Assembly (NCBI RefSeq): GCF_904848625.1
Contig: NZ_CAJHCP010000010.1
Coordinates: 124,001-188,000, forward strand
Direction of reading: 5' to 3'
DNA length: 64,000 nucleotides
DNA from: Paraburkholderia metrosideri
GTDB taxonomy: Bacteria > Pseudomonadota > Gammaproteobacteria > Burkholderiales > Burkholderiaceae
The notes under the pieces were generated by a model that saw only the letters and a list, made by a program, of their open reading frames with translations, did no database searches and had not been told where the DNA came from. Both the position numbers and the translations under genes were made by a program. Shown in pieces: positions 9,772-19,022 of this stretch; within the stretch, counting starts at the first letter, position 1, and each line of letters starts with the position of its first letter.

Positions 9772-10887
9772 TTACGCGCCCAGCAAAACGCCCGTCCTGA
9801 ACGCGCGCGTTCCAGTCACACGTCCTAATGGCGCGCCCGTCGTCACGAAGCGAATCGCACGTCGCATATAAAGCACGCCCTCTGTGTTGCTGCAAATCGT
9901 CGTGGTCTCGTCGGTCAATGGGTCGACGATATCGAATAGCGCCTGACCGACACGAATCGTGTCGCCGATTTTCGCGCGATGCACGAGAATCCCGCTGACA
10001 GGTGCGTAAAACTGCTCGCTGCCGGCGAGCGGCGTTGCGGGCGACGACAACGCCGGTAAAGGCTTCGCGTCAAGCCGGATCGCCTTGCGCCACACGAGGT
10101 AATCGACAATCGCGTCCGCATCTTCCTGCGCCACTTCGTACGACACGTCACGCTGACCGCGACATTCCACCGTCACGGCAATTGTGCCGTTCGGCACCGG
10201 CTTGTCGGCAGGCATCTGCTGCTGCAACGTCCACCACAACAGGCTATGCGTTTCATCAAACGACTCACCGCCTGAATTGGTCGCGAGTAACGACGCCTGC
10301 GCGCCGAGATAGCGCGACAACGGCTCGAACTCGAGCCATGCCGCCTCGCTCGTATAGACGTGCATCGCGGCTTCGAGCGAACAATGCAGATCGATCACCA
10401 CGTCGGCATCGAACGAGAGCTTCAGCATCGCCAGTTGCAGCGACTCGAATTCGGTCAGCGGCTTCTGTTCGGCGAGTTCTGCGGCGATCAACTCGCGAAC
10501 GATTCGGCGGTTCTCTTTCGCATCGGAACCCAATGCTTCTTTCGCGCGAGCAACCAGTTTCGAGAATTGCAGGAAGTGTCGATTGAAGTTCTTGCCGCTG
10601 CCCAAGTCGAAACGTCCAAGAAACTGACCCAGCACGTACTGACCGAGACCGACCGGATTTGCCACCGGCACCAGCACGATTTCCGCCTCCAGCAAGCCCT
10701 GCTTTTCCAGCTCGATCAGGCGCCGCTTGAGCAACACGGTCGTCAGCATCGCAGGCGTTTCATCGGCATGCAACGACGACTGGATATAGATCTTTTGCCC
10801 GCTATTTTCCGGGCCAAAATGAAACGACACCAGCTCGCGGTGCGTGCCGATAGCCGGCGATAGAAGCGGAATCGATTGCCTGTTCAT
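9772..10887 (-). CDS. Succinylglutamate desuccinylase/aspartoacylase family zinc hydrolase
   Basis: 371 residues from the ATG at 10887 (MNRQSIPLLSPAIG). The longer frame to 11103 runs over the neighbouring gene in another frame and is rejected. Zinc ligands are visible as HADE near residue 40 (HxxE) and a later His in VVIDLHCSLEAA, with ECRG near the acidic catalytic region, as in M14-like AstE/ASPA hydrolases. The C-terminal part (APVSGILVHRAKIGDTIRVGQALFDIVDP) has a lipoyl/biotinyl-like barrel often seen in this subgroup. Expected to deacylate an N-acyl amino acid. It lies 40 bp downstream of an amino-acid binding protein gene, which suggests uptake and deacylation of the same type of substrate. 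Confidence 0.85.
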   Translation of the reverse strand: MNRQSIPLLSPAIGTHRELVSFHFGPENSGQKIYIQSSLHADETPAMLTTVLLKRRLIELEKQGLLEAEIVLVPVANPVGLGQYVLGQFLGRFDLGSGKNFNRHFLQFSKLVARAKEALGSDAKENRRIVRELIAAELAEQKPLTEFESLQLAMLKLSFDADVVIDLHCSLEAAMHVYTSEAAWLEFEPLSRYLGAQASLLATNSGGESFDETHSLLWWTLQQQMPADKPVPNGTIAVTVECRGQRDVSYEVAQEDADAIVDYLVWRKAIRLDAKPLPALSSPATPLAGSEQFYAPVSGILVHRAKIGDTIRVGQALFDIVDPLTDETTTICSNTEGVLYMRRAIRFVTTGAPLGRVTGTRAFRTGVLLGA

Positions 10888-10927
10888 GAGCGGAAAGCCT
10901 GCGGAAGAAGAGTAGGAAATAAGAGAA

Positions 10928-11695
10928 TCAGTTACCGTACGGATCGAAGTCGAAGTACTTCTTCGCGATCTGCGCGTACGTGCCGTCTTTGAGCATCGAC
11001 GCGATGGCTGCATTGATCGACGCCTGTACCGCTGTTTCGTCTTTGCGCAGGCCGATGCCGACGCCGCGATCACCCATTGACAGCGGCTCGCCGACAAATG
11101 CAAAGCCCTTGCCCGCCGGCGTGCGCAAAAAGCCGATGTCCGCTTCCACTGAACCGAGCAACGCGCCGTCGAGGCGTCCGTTCTGCAAGTCCGCGAATAC
11201 TTCGTCCTGTCCCTTGTAGGGGATCACATGCGCGCCGATTGGCGCCCAGTTCTTCAACGCATATGCCTCGAACTGCGTGCCCGATTGCACGCCGATCTGC
11301 TTGCCGGCCAACGCGTTCGCACGGCCCGCGAGCGGCGAACCTTGCCGCGCGACCAGACGCGACTTGAACTGGAATATCTTCGATGAAAACAGAATCTGTT
11401 GTTCACGCTTGTCGGTGATCGCCATCGACGAAAGAATCGCGTCGATCTTGCGCGCCTGGAGCGCGGGGATCATCCCCGAAAACTCCAGTTCGACCCACTG
11501 ACAGCGGGCGTGAATGCGTCGGCAGATCTCGTTGCCGAGATCGACGTCGAAGCCTTTGAACGTGCCGTCGGGTGCCTTGGCGTCCATTGGCGGATAGCTG
11601 GGGTCGATGCCCAGACGCAGGGTGGTCGACTCAGCGGCGAACGCACCGCTGCTGAAAGTCAGCGCGGCGCTCAGGATCATCAGCGGAATTTTCAT
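10928..11695 (-). CDS. Amino-acid ABC transporter substrate-binding protein (HisJ/ArgT-like)
   Basis: 255 residues from the ATG at 11695 (MKIPLMILSAALTFSSGAFA), which gives a clean Sec signal peptide cut after AFA. The upstream extension to 11986 would cross the LysR start and is rejected. The mature protein starts LRLGIDPSYPPMDAKAPDG and contains GFDVDLGNEICRR, typical of polar amino-acid binding proteins of the SBP_bac_3 family. It binds its ligand in the periplasm for an ABC importer, but no permease or ATPase gene is nearby, so it must use components encoded elsewhere. It is divergent from the LysR gene, which probably controls it. Confidence 0.9.
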   Translation of the reverse strand: MKIPLMILSAALTFSSGAFAAESTTLRLGIDPSYPPMDAKAPDGTFKGFDVDLGNEICRRIHARCQWVELEFSGMIPALQARKIDAILSSMAITDKREQQILFSSKIFQFKSRLVARQGSPLAGRANALAGKQIGVQSGTQFEAYALKNWAPIGAHVIPYKGQDEVFADLQNGRLDGALLGSVEADIGFLRTPAGKGFAFVGEPLSMGDRGVGIGLRKDETAVQASINAAIASMLKDGTYAQIAKKYFDFDPYGN

Positions 11696-11813
11696 GGGGC
11701 GAAGAGTGGTTGCGGGCTGGATCACCAGCATCGTAAGTCGTGTTTGCGCCTCAAAGAAAGTCCCATTCGGACTATCATGATCACTTTTACCGATCACTCG
11801 ACGGAACACGCGC

Positions 11814-12734
11814 ATGGCGTTGACGATCTCCCAGTTGCGCGCTTTCACGGCGGTTGCCGAGCACGGCAGCATTCGCGCGGCGTCGCGGGCGCTGGGTATT
11901 GCGCAGAGTGGGATCACGCAGCAGTTGCAGAACCTCGAATCGATGCTGGGCGCGACGCTATTCACGCGCACGAATCGCGGCATCACGCTGACAGCGCTGG
12001 GTCAGCGGCTATTGCAGCGGGCGGGGGCAATCATCGGTGAATGCGAGCGGGCCGAACAGGAAGTGCAGCAATTGCGTGGTGACTATGTCGGCGAAGTCAC
12101 GTTCGGCATGACTACCGAGCCGCTCGTCGATGCGTCCGCGCCGGTGCTGATGGAATTTCGCACGCGCTTCGAACGGGTCGCCGTGCATCTGCGCACCGGC
12201 ACGTCGCGGATGATGATTTCGTGGATTCGCGAAGGCACGCTGGACTTCGCCGTAGCGCTGGTGTCCAGGCATACGGACACGGCTGATCTGTCGGTGACGC
12301 CGTTGTATCCGTCCGATCCGGTGATCGTGTGCCGGCAGGGTCATCCGAAAGCGGGCGCGACCTCGCTCGCCGAACTCGCTGACTGCACGTGGGTCGCCAC
12401 GCGCTCGCCGAATCTTACCGACGATCCGCAGGTCAACCGTTTGAACCATCTGTTCGAAAGCCACGGTTTGCCGCCGCCGACAATCATCGCGACCGTGGAG
12501 GGGTTGTACGAGGCGTTGCACCTGGTGGGCGCAACGGATTGTCTGTCGCTGGAGTCGTCGGTCGTGGTGAAACGCGGGCCGTTGTCGGGCACGCTGACGT
12601 CGATTCCGGTGCGCGAGAAAGCGGTCGAGCAGAACGTCTGTCTGCTGCAACGCGCGGCGATTCCGCTGACGCCCGCCGCGCAGGAGTTGGCGACGATGAT
12701 CGCTTCGTACACGCGAACGGTGCGGGCGCGGTGA
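11814..12734 (+). CDS. LysR-family transcriptional regulator
   Basis: 306 residues. The N-terminal winged helix-turn-helix (about 1-60) reads LRAFTAVAEHGSIRAASRAL then SQSGITQQLQNLE-like sequence, typical of LysR regulators. The C-terminal effector domain (about 90-300) has the usual two Rossmann-like subdomains. It is transcribed away from the amino-acid binding protein gene with a 118-bp shared promoter region, the classical arrangement for a LysR activator of its divergent neighbour. The effector is unknown but may be an amino acid or its N-acyl derivative, given the neighbours. Confidence 0.93.
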   Translation: MALTISQLRAFTAVAEHGSIRAASRALGIAQSGITQQLQNLESMLGATLFTRTNRGITLTALGQRLLQRAGAIIGECERAEQEVQQLRGDYVGEVTFGMTTEPLVDASAPVLMEFRTRFERVAVHLRTGTSRMMISWIREGTLDFAVALVSRHTDTADLSVTPLYPSDPVIVCRQGHPKAGATSLAELADCTWVATRSPNLTDDPQVNRLNHLFESHGLPPPTIIATVEGLYEALHLVGATDCLSLESSVVVKRGPLSGTLTSIPVREKAVEQNVCLLQRAAIPLTPAAQELATMIASYTRTVRAR

Positions 12735-13181
12735 ATGCAGATTGAGCGCGTCAACCTGTCGAACCAGGGTACGCCCAGAACGTGGACGAAACGAACGAAG
12801 ACTCCGTAGCAAAGCAGAACAGTCGCCACGGAGAATTGATACATGCCGGTTCATTCATTCGCCAGCCATGCCCATTTGAATGCTGCCGTTTAACAATCAG
12901 CATTTAGCGTCACCGTCGCTAATGCATTCGTCGCAAGCCCGTCCCGTCAAAGAGAGTTAAGCTAGTCTTTTGATTTTGCTCGCGGCGATACGCGTCGATA
13001 CACGATTTCTCCCACGGGCCTTCAATCAGCTCGCTATGCCCGAGTCGCCGGGACCCTGCGGCGACAGGCCATGCTTCACGCTGAGCACCGCCATCAAACA
13101 GTTGCAAACATGACCGGCAACGCACATCGCACGGTCGTGTCCGAGTATTCACCCGCCGTAGACCATCGAGGAGTTTCCCAA
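12735..13181. other. Intergenic region without a supported gene
   Basis: About 450 bp between the LysR and SDR genes. The only open frames are short and lack family resemblance or ribosome-binding sites. A GAGGAG Shine-Dalgarno at 13168-13173 serves the SDR. I see no clear terminator or operator. Confidence 0.5.
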
Positions 13182-14036
13182 ATGATGAATCGAGACAATC
13201 CCGTCTGGCTGATTACAGGCTGTTCAACTGGCTTCGGCCGCGAGCTGGCGAAGCTGGTACTGGAGCGTGGCTGGCGCGCCGTCGTAACCGCGCGCGACCC
13301 GTCGAAAGTGAAAGATATTGCCGAAGGACACGGCGACCGCGCGCTGGTTTTACCGCTCGACGTCACCAACCGGACCCAGGTTGAAGAGACCGTCAAGCAG
13401 GCAAAAGAGCATTTCGGCCGCATCGACGCACTCGTCAACAACGCGGGCTACGGCTATCTGGCGGCGATCGAGGAAGGCGAAGACGACGACGTTCGCGCGA
13501 TGTTCGAGACCAACGTGTTCGGTCTGGTCGACATGACGAAGGCCGTGTTGCCGATCATGCGCGAGCAGCACAGTGGTCTGATCGTCAACGTGTCGTCGAT
13601 TGGCGGCATTACGAGCTTTGCGGCGACCGGCTATTACCACGCGACCAAATACGCGGTCGAGGGTCTCTCGGAATCGCTGGCGCAAGAGGTGAAGCCGCTG
13701 GGTATCGGTGTTCTGATCGTCGAACCGGGCCCGTTCCGCACCAACTGGGCGGGTCCGTCCATCAAGCAGTCGGGGACCGTGATCGACGACTATGCGGACA
13801 CGGCCGGCGTGCGCCGCAAGCAGACCGAACAGCGCAGCGGCAAGCAGGCTGGCGACCCGGTGCGCGCCGCCCAGGCGATCATCGACGCCGCGCTGTCGGA
13901 TCAACCGCCGTTGCGTCTGCTGCTCGGCAAGATGGCGCTCGAGTTGGCGTACAAGAAGCTGGACTTCATGCGCGGCGACTTCGATACATGGAAGACGTCA
14001 ACTGAAGGTGCGGACTATCCGGACGGAACCGCCTGA
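13182..14036 (+). CDS. Short-chain dehydrogenase/reductase
   Basis: 284 residues from the ATG at 13182 (MMNRDNPVWLITGCSTGFG), preceded by GAGGAG at 13168-13173. The longer frame to 13071 has no ribosome-binding site. The Rossmann motif TGCSTGFG, the NNAG motif (VNNAGYGYL), a catalytic Ser in VNVSSIGG and YHATK (YxxxK) are all present, so it is a complete classical SDR using NAD(P)(H). The sequence style (PVWLITGCSTGFGRELA) is common to oxidoreductases of unknown substrate in Burkholderia. It stands alone, convergent with the rubredoxin gene. Confidence 0.9.
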   Translation: MMNRDNPVWLITGCSTGFGRELAKLVLERGWRAVVTARDPSKVKDIAEGHGDRALVLPLDVTNRTQVEETVKQAKEHFGRIDALVNNAGYGYLAAIEEGEDDDVRAMFETNVFGLVDMTKAVLPIMREQHSGLIVNVSSIGGITSFAATGYYHATKYAVEGLSESLAQEVKPLGIGVLIVEPGPFRTNWAGPSIKQSGTVIDDYADTAGVRRKQTEQRSGKQAGDPVRAAQAIIDAALSDQPPLRLLLGKMALELAYKKLDFMRGDFDTWKTSTEGADYPDGTA

Positions 14037-14052
14037 TGCGCCGCGCAGGCCG

Positions 14053-14508
14053 TTAAAACTCGACCAGCGCGAAATCTTCCTTGCCCACGTCGCAAAGCGG
14101 GCAACGCCAGTCGGCCGGGACATCTGCCCAGCGGGTGCCCGGCGCGATACCTTCGTCCGGCAAACCGGTGGCCTCGTCGTAGACCCAGCCGCAGATCACG
14201 CAGACCCACTGCTTGAAGTCATCCGCTGAAGCGGTATTATCGGGCGCCGCTTCAGCCGGGCTGGCCGCGTGCGATGCCGGCGTTTTATCGAGGCTGACGA
14301 CCAGCGGAGCGTCCGTGCCCCCGCCGCCGCTGGCAACGCGCGCTTGCAGGCTTTCCAGCAGGCTTTGCGCTTCGGCCTGAGTCAGATCGATCCAGTAGGG
14401 ATCGCCCGCGCCGTCGTTGAGTCGCTCGGGAGAAAACTGGATTTCTACGGCTACGCCCTTCTTGTACATGGCAATCGGAATATCGATGAAGCCAGCAACT
14501 GCCGGCAT
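14053..14508 (-). CDS. Rubredoxin with an N-terminal extension
   Basis: Up to 151 residues. The C-terminal 55 residues are a rubredoxin domain with two CxxC knuckles, CVICGWVYDEATG and CPLCDVGKEDF, which bind one iron tetrahedrally for electron transfer. The preceding 95 residues contain an acidic helix-forming segment (DLTQAEAQSLLESLQARV) and an Ala/Pro-rich linker, unlike the compact 55-residue rubredoxins. The start may be 14508 (MPAVAGF) or 14469 (MYKKGVAVEI); neither has a strong Shine-Dalgarno. Its partner oxidase or oxygenase is not identified; the Rieske oxygenase 1.5 kb away is a neighbour only. Confidence 0.85.
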   Translation of the reverse strand: MPAVAGFIDIPIAMYKKGVAVEIQFSPERLNDGAGDPYWIDLTQAEAQSLLESLQARVASGGGGTDAPLVVSLDKTPASHAASPAEAAPDNTASADDFKQWVCVICGWVYDEATGLPDEGIAPGTRWADVPADWRCPLCDVGKEDFALVEF

Positions 14509-14545
14509 AAGGCCGCGAGCCTGATCCGACGGCTCGGCGGCGTAA

Positions 14546-14662
14546 TTAGACGAACTGATTCAGCACGATGGCGGCGATCAGACCTGCAGCGCCGATGAGG
14601 CCCAGCAATTGAAGCAAAGTCAGCGATTTTTTCGACGGGGTAGAGATGTGTTGCGTGGTCAC
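14546..14662 (-). CDS. Small single-pass membrane protein
   Basis: About 38 residues if the GTG at 14662 is used. A basic N-terminus (TPSKKS) is followed by a single hydrophobic helix LLQLLGLIGAAGLIAAIVL, so a one-pass inner-membrane peptide is predicted. A longer frame starts at 14755 but its extra N-terminus looks random. No Shine-Dalgarno is obvious, so existence and start are tentative. It sits 37 bp upstream of the rubredoxin gene on the same strand. Confidence 0.45.
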   Translation of the reverse strand: MTTQHISTPSKKSLTLLQLLGLIGAAGLIAAIVLNQFV

Positions 14663-14754
14663 GAGCGTTCTTGAAGAGGGGAAAAAGCGAAATGGTACAC
14701 GGGCGTGAGCGTCGCGCATCCCGATTCGCACAAACCCATGTGCATGAGTTGCCA

Positions 14755-15831
14755 TTATCGCTGTTCAAGCGCGCCGGATTGCCTACCGTGCGGAGATGAT
14801 CTAATTCTTCGCCGAGGCGATCGATCGTCGATGAAAACAGCCTCGCTGCCGCGCTCGAAGACCGCCGCCACAATCGTCGCTACCGCCAGTGGCTCGAGCG
14901 TCAGGCCAATATGGCCGACCTCCGGCACGATCGTGACCGGCACGACCCGCCCCGCTTCCTCGAATACACCGGCAAATGCGTCGGCGTGAAATGCTTCGTC
15001 GTTCGCGCCGACCAGAACGTCGAGCGGCCGCCGCGTCGCGCGAATATCGGCGCGGTAGTTGTGGTGCGGTCGAAAATTCTGCATCAGGTTGTATGAATAC
15101 CGCGGCGTGAGTCGCGCGGCAGCTTCCGGTGCCAACGCAAACGCGACGACGGGCAGATGGTTGAAGAGCGTGATACGCAGCGCGTTGAGAAACGTCAGCG
15201 CAACGACGCGCGGGATACCGAGGTTCGCCCATCCGCCAACGGCAGGCGGCGTAGTCGGTGCGTTCTGATGGATGAACGGCGCGAGCAGCACGTAACGGTC
15301 GAAGGCCAGCTGCCGGGCGTCGCTCGCGAAACGCAGCGCAAACCCGCCGCCAGCAGAGAAGCCGACCAGGGTGCGCGGTCCGTCCGGCTGAACCGCGTCG
15401 AGAAAATCGCCGAGATCGTCTTCGAGTTGTCCGATGTACGCAATCGTTCCTTTCCGGCCAGAGTCGCCATGTCCGCGCATGTCGGGAACGTAGACGTTGT
15501 AGCCAGAAGCCGCGAGCGCTTTTGCCAACGTGTGCATGCTGACGCCGCTCGCCGACGAACCGTGAATCAGCACCGCGCTGCCGCGCACCAACGCCGGCCG
15601 GGCCGCATAGTGCCGGTAGGCGAGCGCCGTGTTATCGCGTGCGGTGAAGTGTTCGGCGGGAGGTAAATCGGAGGTGTCGACGGATTTGAAAGGCTCGTTG
15701 ATCGACGCGAGCGGGACTGGCTGTTTCGGGCCGCCCTTCACGAGCGCCACCGCAAGCGCCACGATGACCACGGTGACCAGACCCACAAGACACACGACAA
15801 CAGGCACGACTGCATGCAGTTCGGTACTCAT
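14755..15831 (-). CDS. Membrane-anchored alpha/beta hydrolase
   Basis: 358 residues. One hydrophobic helix near the N-terminus (about residues 7-32, VVVCLVGLVTVVIVALAVAL) anchors the protein. The alpha/beta hydrolase domain follows with an oxyanion-region motif VLIHGSSASG, nucleophile elbow GFSAGG, a C-terminal Asp region (VGANDEAFHADAF) and a His in VGHIGLTLEP. It probably acts on an ester or lipid at the membrane; the substrate is unknown. The last 25 residues are Arg/Ser-rich and poorly conserved in style. Confidence 0.85.
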   Translation of the reverse strand: MSTELHAVVPVVVCLVGLVTVVIVALAVALVKGGPKQPVPLASINEPFKSVDTSDLPPAEHFTARDNTALAYRHYAARPALVRGSAVLIHGSSASGVSMHTLAKALAASGYNVYVPDMRGHGDSGRKGTIAYIGQLEDDLGDFLDAVQPDGPRTLVGFSAGGGFALRFASDARQLAFDRYVLLAPFIHQNAPTTPPAVGGWANLGIPRVVALTFLNALRITLFNHLPVVAFALAPEAAARLTPRYSYNLMQNFRPHHNYRADIRATRRPLDVLVGANDEAFHADAFAGVFEEAGRVVPVTIVPEVGHIGLTLEPLAVATIVAAVFERGSEAVFIDDRSPRRRIRSSPHGRQSGALEQR

Positions 15832-16024
15832 CGAATGGGCCTCTCTCTCAGGCGATTGATTATCTTTGCGGATGTCCCGCTCGATGAGTCTGCGCGTTGC
15901 GCTTATTGTTATCGGACTTCAAACCCGGAAATCACACGGTGTGGTTTCTGGGCCGCCGCTGGGGCACGCCGCTCATCGTCGCCGATGATTGTACGGTCCC
16001 TCGCGGCGTCGACAAACCCAAATA

Positions 16025-17263
16025 TCAGGTTTTCGCTAACGGACTGCGTTGGCGCGAATCCCAGAAACGGATCACGGATGTGTCGCTCATGCCTGCGCCC
16101 ACTACCAGGTCCGGCGCGCCGCCGTCGCGCAGCAACGCGCGCAGTTCGTTGATGACCGGAAACACCTCGTGATTCCAGTCCGCGCCTTGCGAGTCATGGG
16201 CGCGCTGTTCAGCTTCGACGATCTCGCGATCTTCCTTGAAGATGCGTTCTGTGAACCACACCAGCAGCGGCCACGCGAGATTCAGCACACCGGGAATGCC
16301 GGGCTTGCGGATCGACAGCAGGCCGAACGTGCGATTGGTGCGCTGTTCGCGGTCGAGCGGCACGTAGACGATCCACAGGTCCATCACCAGCGTCTGTTCG
16401 GACGTACGAATTTTCAACGTCTGATACGGATACTCGGTGCGGATCGTCATCACATCTTTGTCGTTGTCGCCGCCGGTTTTACGGCTTTGACCGAACACGA
16501 TCGCCTCGCCAATTGGCTGCTGGCCGGCCATACGCGCAAACGTGTAGTCGACTTCAACCCACCCTTCGCCGCGCCGCCGACCCAGCGAACGCGCACGCAT
16601 CTGCCCCATCTGCTTGCGGTGCAGAAACTGATGGTTCATATCCATCAGGTTCTCGTGCATGAATGAATAATGGCAATTCACCGGACGGCCGAAGCGGCGC
16701 GTCTTGTACTTCTTGTCTGCGACGGAGCCAAGGTCAGGCAGCGGGCGTTGCTCGGCCAGTGCGGCATCGCCGGGAAATACGAAGATCAAGCCTGCGAGTT
16801 CCTGGCAGGGGTAGGAGCGCACGCCATTCGGCAAACGCTCGCGGCCCAGATACGGCACGTCGATACACTTGCCCGAGCAGTCGTAGGTCCAGCCGTGATA
16901 ACCGCAACGAATCGACTCGCCGTCCACGACACCCTGATGCAACGGCACCTGTCGATGCGCGCAACGGTCCTCCAGCGCAAACACCTTGCCGGATTCCGTG
17001 CGCGCCAGCACGATCGGGTCGCCCGCGAACGTGACGCCGTGAGTCTTACCCGCTTTCACTTCATGCGACCATGCGAGCGGATACCAGTAGTCGGGGTGAA
17101 TGCCGACGCGGCGCAGATCGCGCACCGGCGCGTCGTTGACGGCGACGCCCGGCGCATGCGCAGGAGCCGCTGTATGAGCGGGATGTTGCGACGCTGCTTG
17201 CGCAGGCGGCGCATCGACGGTTGCATCGACGATGTCTTGTTCGAGCGGTGGAACAGCATGCAT
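16025..17263 (-). CDS. Rieske non-haem iron oxygenase, alpha-type
   Basis: 412 residues from the ATG at 17263 (MHAVPPLEQDIV); the longer frame to 17356 is unlikely. The Rieske [2Fe-2S] site is CAHRQVPLHQG...CGYHGWTYD. A C-terminal catalytic domain holds a candidate mononuclear-iron site around ENLMDMNHQFLHRKQM (Asp/His/His). It hydroxylates or demethylates a substrate using electrons from a reductase not encoded nearby. No beta subunit is adjacent, so it is probably an alpha-only oxygenase of the kind acting on aromatic or lipid/sterol-like substrates. Its location next to a GT2 and lipid-modifying genes leaves a role in lipid modification open. Confidence 0.85.
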   Translation of the reverse strand: MHAVPPLEQDIVDATVDAPPAQAASQHPAHTAAPAHAPGVAVNDAPVRDLRRVGIHPDYWYPLAWSHEVKAGKTHGVTFAGDPIVLARTESGKVFALEDRCAHRQVPLHQGVVDGESIRCGYHGWTYDCSGKCIDVPYLGRERLPNGVRSYPCQELAGLIFVFPGDAALAEQRPLPDLGSVADKKYKTRRFGRPVNCHYSFMHENLMDMNHQFLHRKQMGQMRARSLGRRRGEGWVEVDYTFARMAGQQPIGEAIVFGQSRKTGGDNDKDVMTIRTEYPYQTLKIRTSEQTLVMDLWIVYVPLDREQRTNRTFGLLSIRKPGIPGVLNLAWPLLVWFTERIFKEDREIVEAEQRAHDSQGADWNHEVFPVINELRALLRDGGAPDLVVGAGMSDTSVIRFWDSRQRSPLAKT

Positions 17264-17494
17264 ACGTGAAGTCTCCGTGCACGGGCGGATAGTAGGTCGT
17301 CGCCCTGTTGACGAAGGGCGGCATCGTCGCCAGTCTACTAGAAGCGGCCACCGCATGGGTCGGATGGCGGCAGGGCGGCCCGATGCAGGGCGCCTCCACC
17401 CCGGCGCGCACGCGCCGTGCCAGCAGCAGCAGCTTCCATGCTGCGTGCTCGCCGAGGGGCTCGTTTGAATGCTTTAGAAAACGCGCCGTGCCGG

Positions 17495-19003
17495 CTAACG
17501 CTCGTCGGGCGCCACCAGGCCCGAACGCCGCTGCACACCCCACGTGCGTCCGCCGCGCAGGAATTGCAGCCAGCCGAGCGCCGCACCGGCATGGCGTATC
17601 AGTTGGAAAGTGAACGGTTCGGCCACCGCCGCGAGCATCGCCATGCCCAGACTGTTGCCGCTGCGCTCGCCCGTCCAGCGGCGATACAGGTGAATGCTCC
17701 ACAGGTAAAACGCGAGGTCGATCGCCGTTTTCACGCCGATCACGCTGAAGATCGACACCACGATCGCACCATGGCCGCCGAACAGAAAGCCGAGCAGCAG
17801 CGCGAACGCCGTCAGACCATAAATGGGCTGCATCGTGTCGATCGCCTTGACGGGGAGCATCAGCATGCCGAGCGTGCCATAACGCGGATTGCCGGTCATG
17901 TCGCGATTCCAGTATTGCGTCTGCAGGAAGCCCGCGAACCAGCGGCGACGTTGCCGCAAGAAGCTGCCGAGGTTGTCCGGCGCGTCGGTGCGCGCATGGG
18001 CGTCGCCTACTACCCGCACGTCCCAGCCAAGATCGTGGTCGACCGAATAGCGGCGCAAGCGGTGAATCAGTTCGTAGTCTTCGACCAGACATTGCGGATC
18101 GAAGCCACCGACGTCGACCAGCGCATCCCGCCTGAACGACGCAAACGCGCCGGAGATCAGCAGCAGACTGTCGGCGCGCATCCATGCAAAACGGGCGATG
18201 AAGTTGCGCATGTACTCGTAGGTCTGGAACCACTGGAACACGCGGCCCGACACCGATTTGCCACAAACCGGCACCAGAATGCCGGCGGCGGCGACCAGCT
18301 TCGGCTCGCTGGCGAACGCGGCGCGCATCGCGTAGGTGGCGTCGTCGTCGAGTAGCGTGTCGGCGTCGACGGTCATCACGGTTTCCGTGTTCATGACCGT
18401 GATCGCGGCGTTCAGCGCGCGAGCCTTGCCCCCGTGCGGCACGCGCAGCCAGAACAGGTTCGGGTACAGCGCGCTGGCGGCGCTCAGCACGCCGTCGGCA
18501 GCAGGGGTGAGGCCGAAGCGTTCGGCGAGGAGTTCGCGGGTGGCATCAGTCGAGCCGTCGTCGGCAATCACAATCTGCGCGGGACCGTGCGTCTGCCGCA
18601 GCAATGCCGCAAGGGTGACCGGCAGCACAGCCGCTTCGTTATGCGACGCGACGATCACCCCCATGTCCGGCAGGTGGCGCTGGTCGCGGTCAGCGTCGAG
18701 CGGCGGCGTGCGGCGCATCAACGGCAGCGACTTCCACGTGACGAACGCGAGCAGCAACGTGTCGTACACCACGTACGCAATACCGGTCGACCAGGCCAGC
18801 GCGCCTTTCAGGAAGAACGCGCGGGCGAACAGCAGCAGCCACAAGGCGACGACACTGAAATGAATCAGCGTGCTCGACAGCGTCGTGTGTCGCGGCACAA
18901 TGCGCGGCGACGCAAGAGCGAGGGCCTGTTCAAGGGTTTTCTTCAAAGTGGCTGCCGGGTTTGTTGTTGCTGCAACGGGTGGAAGGAAGTCTTGAAGCCG
19001 CAC
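17495..19003 (-). CDS. Membrane family 2 glycosyltransferase
   Basis: 502 residues. Two N-terminal membrane helices (about 45-90) precede a cytoplasmic GT-A domain (about 110-340) with the nucleotide-sugar motifs IVIADDGSTDAT and TVDADT (DxD), a late acidic VEDYELIHRL and QRRRWFAG (Q/RxxRW). Three or four C-terminal helices follow. This is the arrangement of processive polysaccharide synthases (cellulose, PNAG or hyaluronan type) and of lipid-linked glycosyltransferases. No accessory synthase genes are adjacent, so the product is unassigned. The cytochrome b561 gene lies 19 bp upstream on the same strand, suggesting co-transcription. Confidence 0.88.
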   Translation of the reverse strand: MRLQDFLPPVAATTNPAATLKKTLEQALALASPRIVPRHTTLSSTLIHFSVVALWLLLFARAFFLKGALAWSTGIAYVVYDTLLLAFVTWKSLPLMRRTPPLDADRDQRHLPDMGVIVASHNEAAVLPVTLAALLRQTHGPAQIVIADDGSTDATRELLAERFGLTPAADGVLSAASALYPNLFWLRVPHGGKARALNAAITVMNTETVMTVDADTLLDDDATYAMRAAFASEPKLVAAAGILVPVCGKSVSGRVFQWFQTYEYMRNFIARFAWMRADSLLLISGAFASFRRDALVDVGGFDPQCLVEDYELIHRLRRYSVDHDLGWDVRVVGDAHARTDAPDNLGSFLRQRRRWFAGFLQTQYWNRDMTGNPRYGTLGMLMLPVKAIDTMQPIYGLTAFALLLGFLFGGHGAIVVSIFSVIGVKTAIDLAFYLWSIHLYRRWTGERSGNSLGMAMLAAVAEPFTFQLIRHAGAALGWLQFLRGGRTWGVQRRSGLVAPDER

Positions 19004-19022
19004 TTGATGCCGTACGAGCCGC

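Noticed and set aside
10888..11103. Extended N-terminus of the desuccinylase-like gene
   Set aside because: The extension is Arg/Ser-rich, reads through the binding-protein gene in another frame, and the internal ATG at 10887 gives the family-typical start.
15884..16172. Short plus-strand open frames between the hydrolase and Rieske genes
   Set aside because: One is 34 codons; the longer overlaps the 3' end of the oxygenase gene. No ribosome-binding site or family resemblance.
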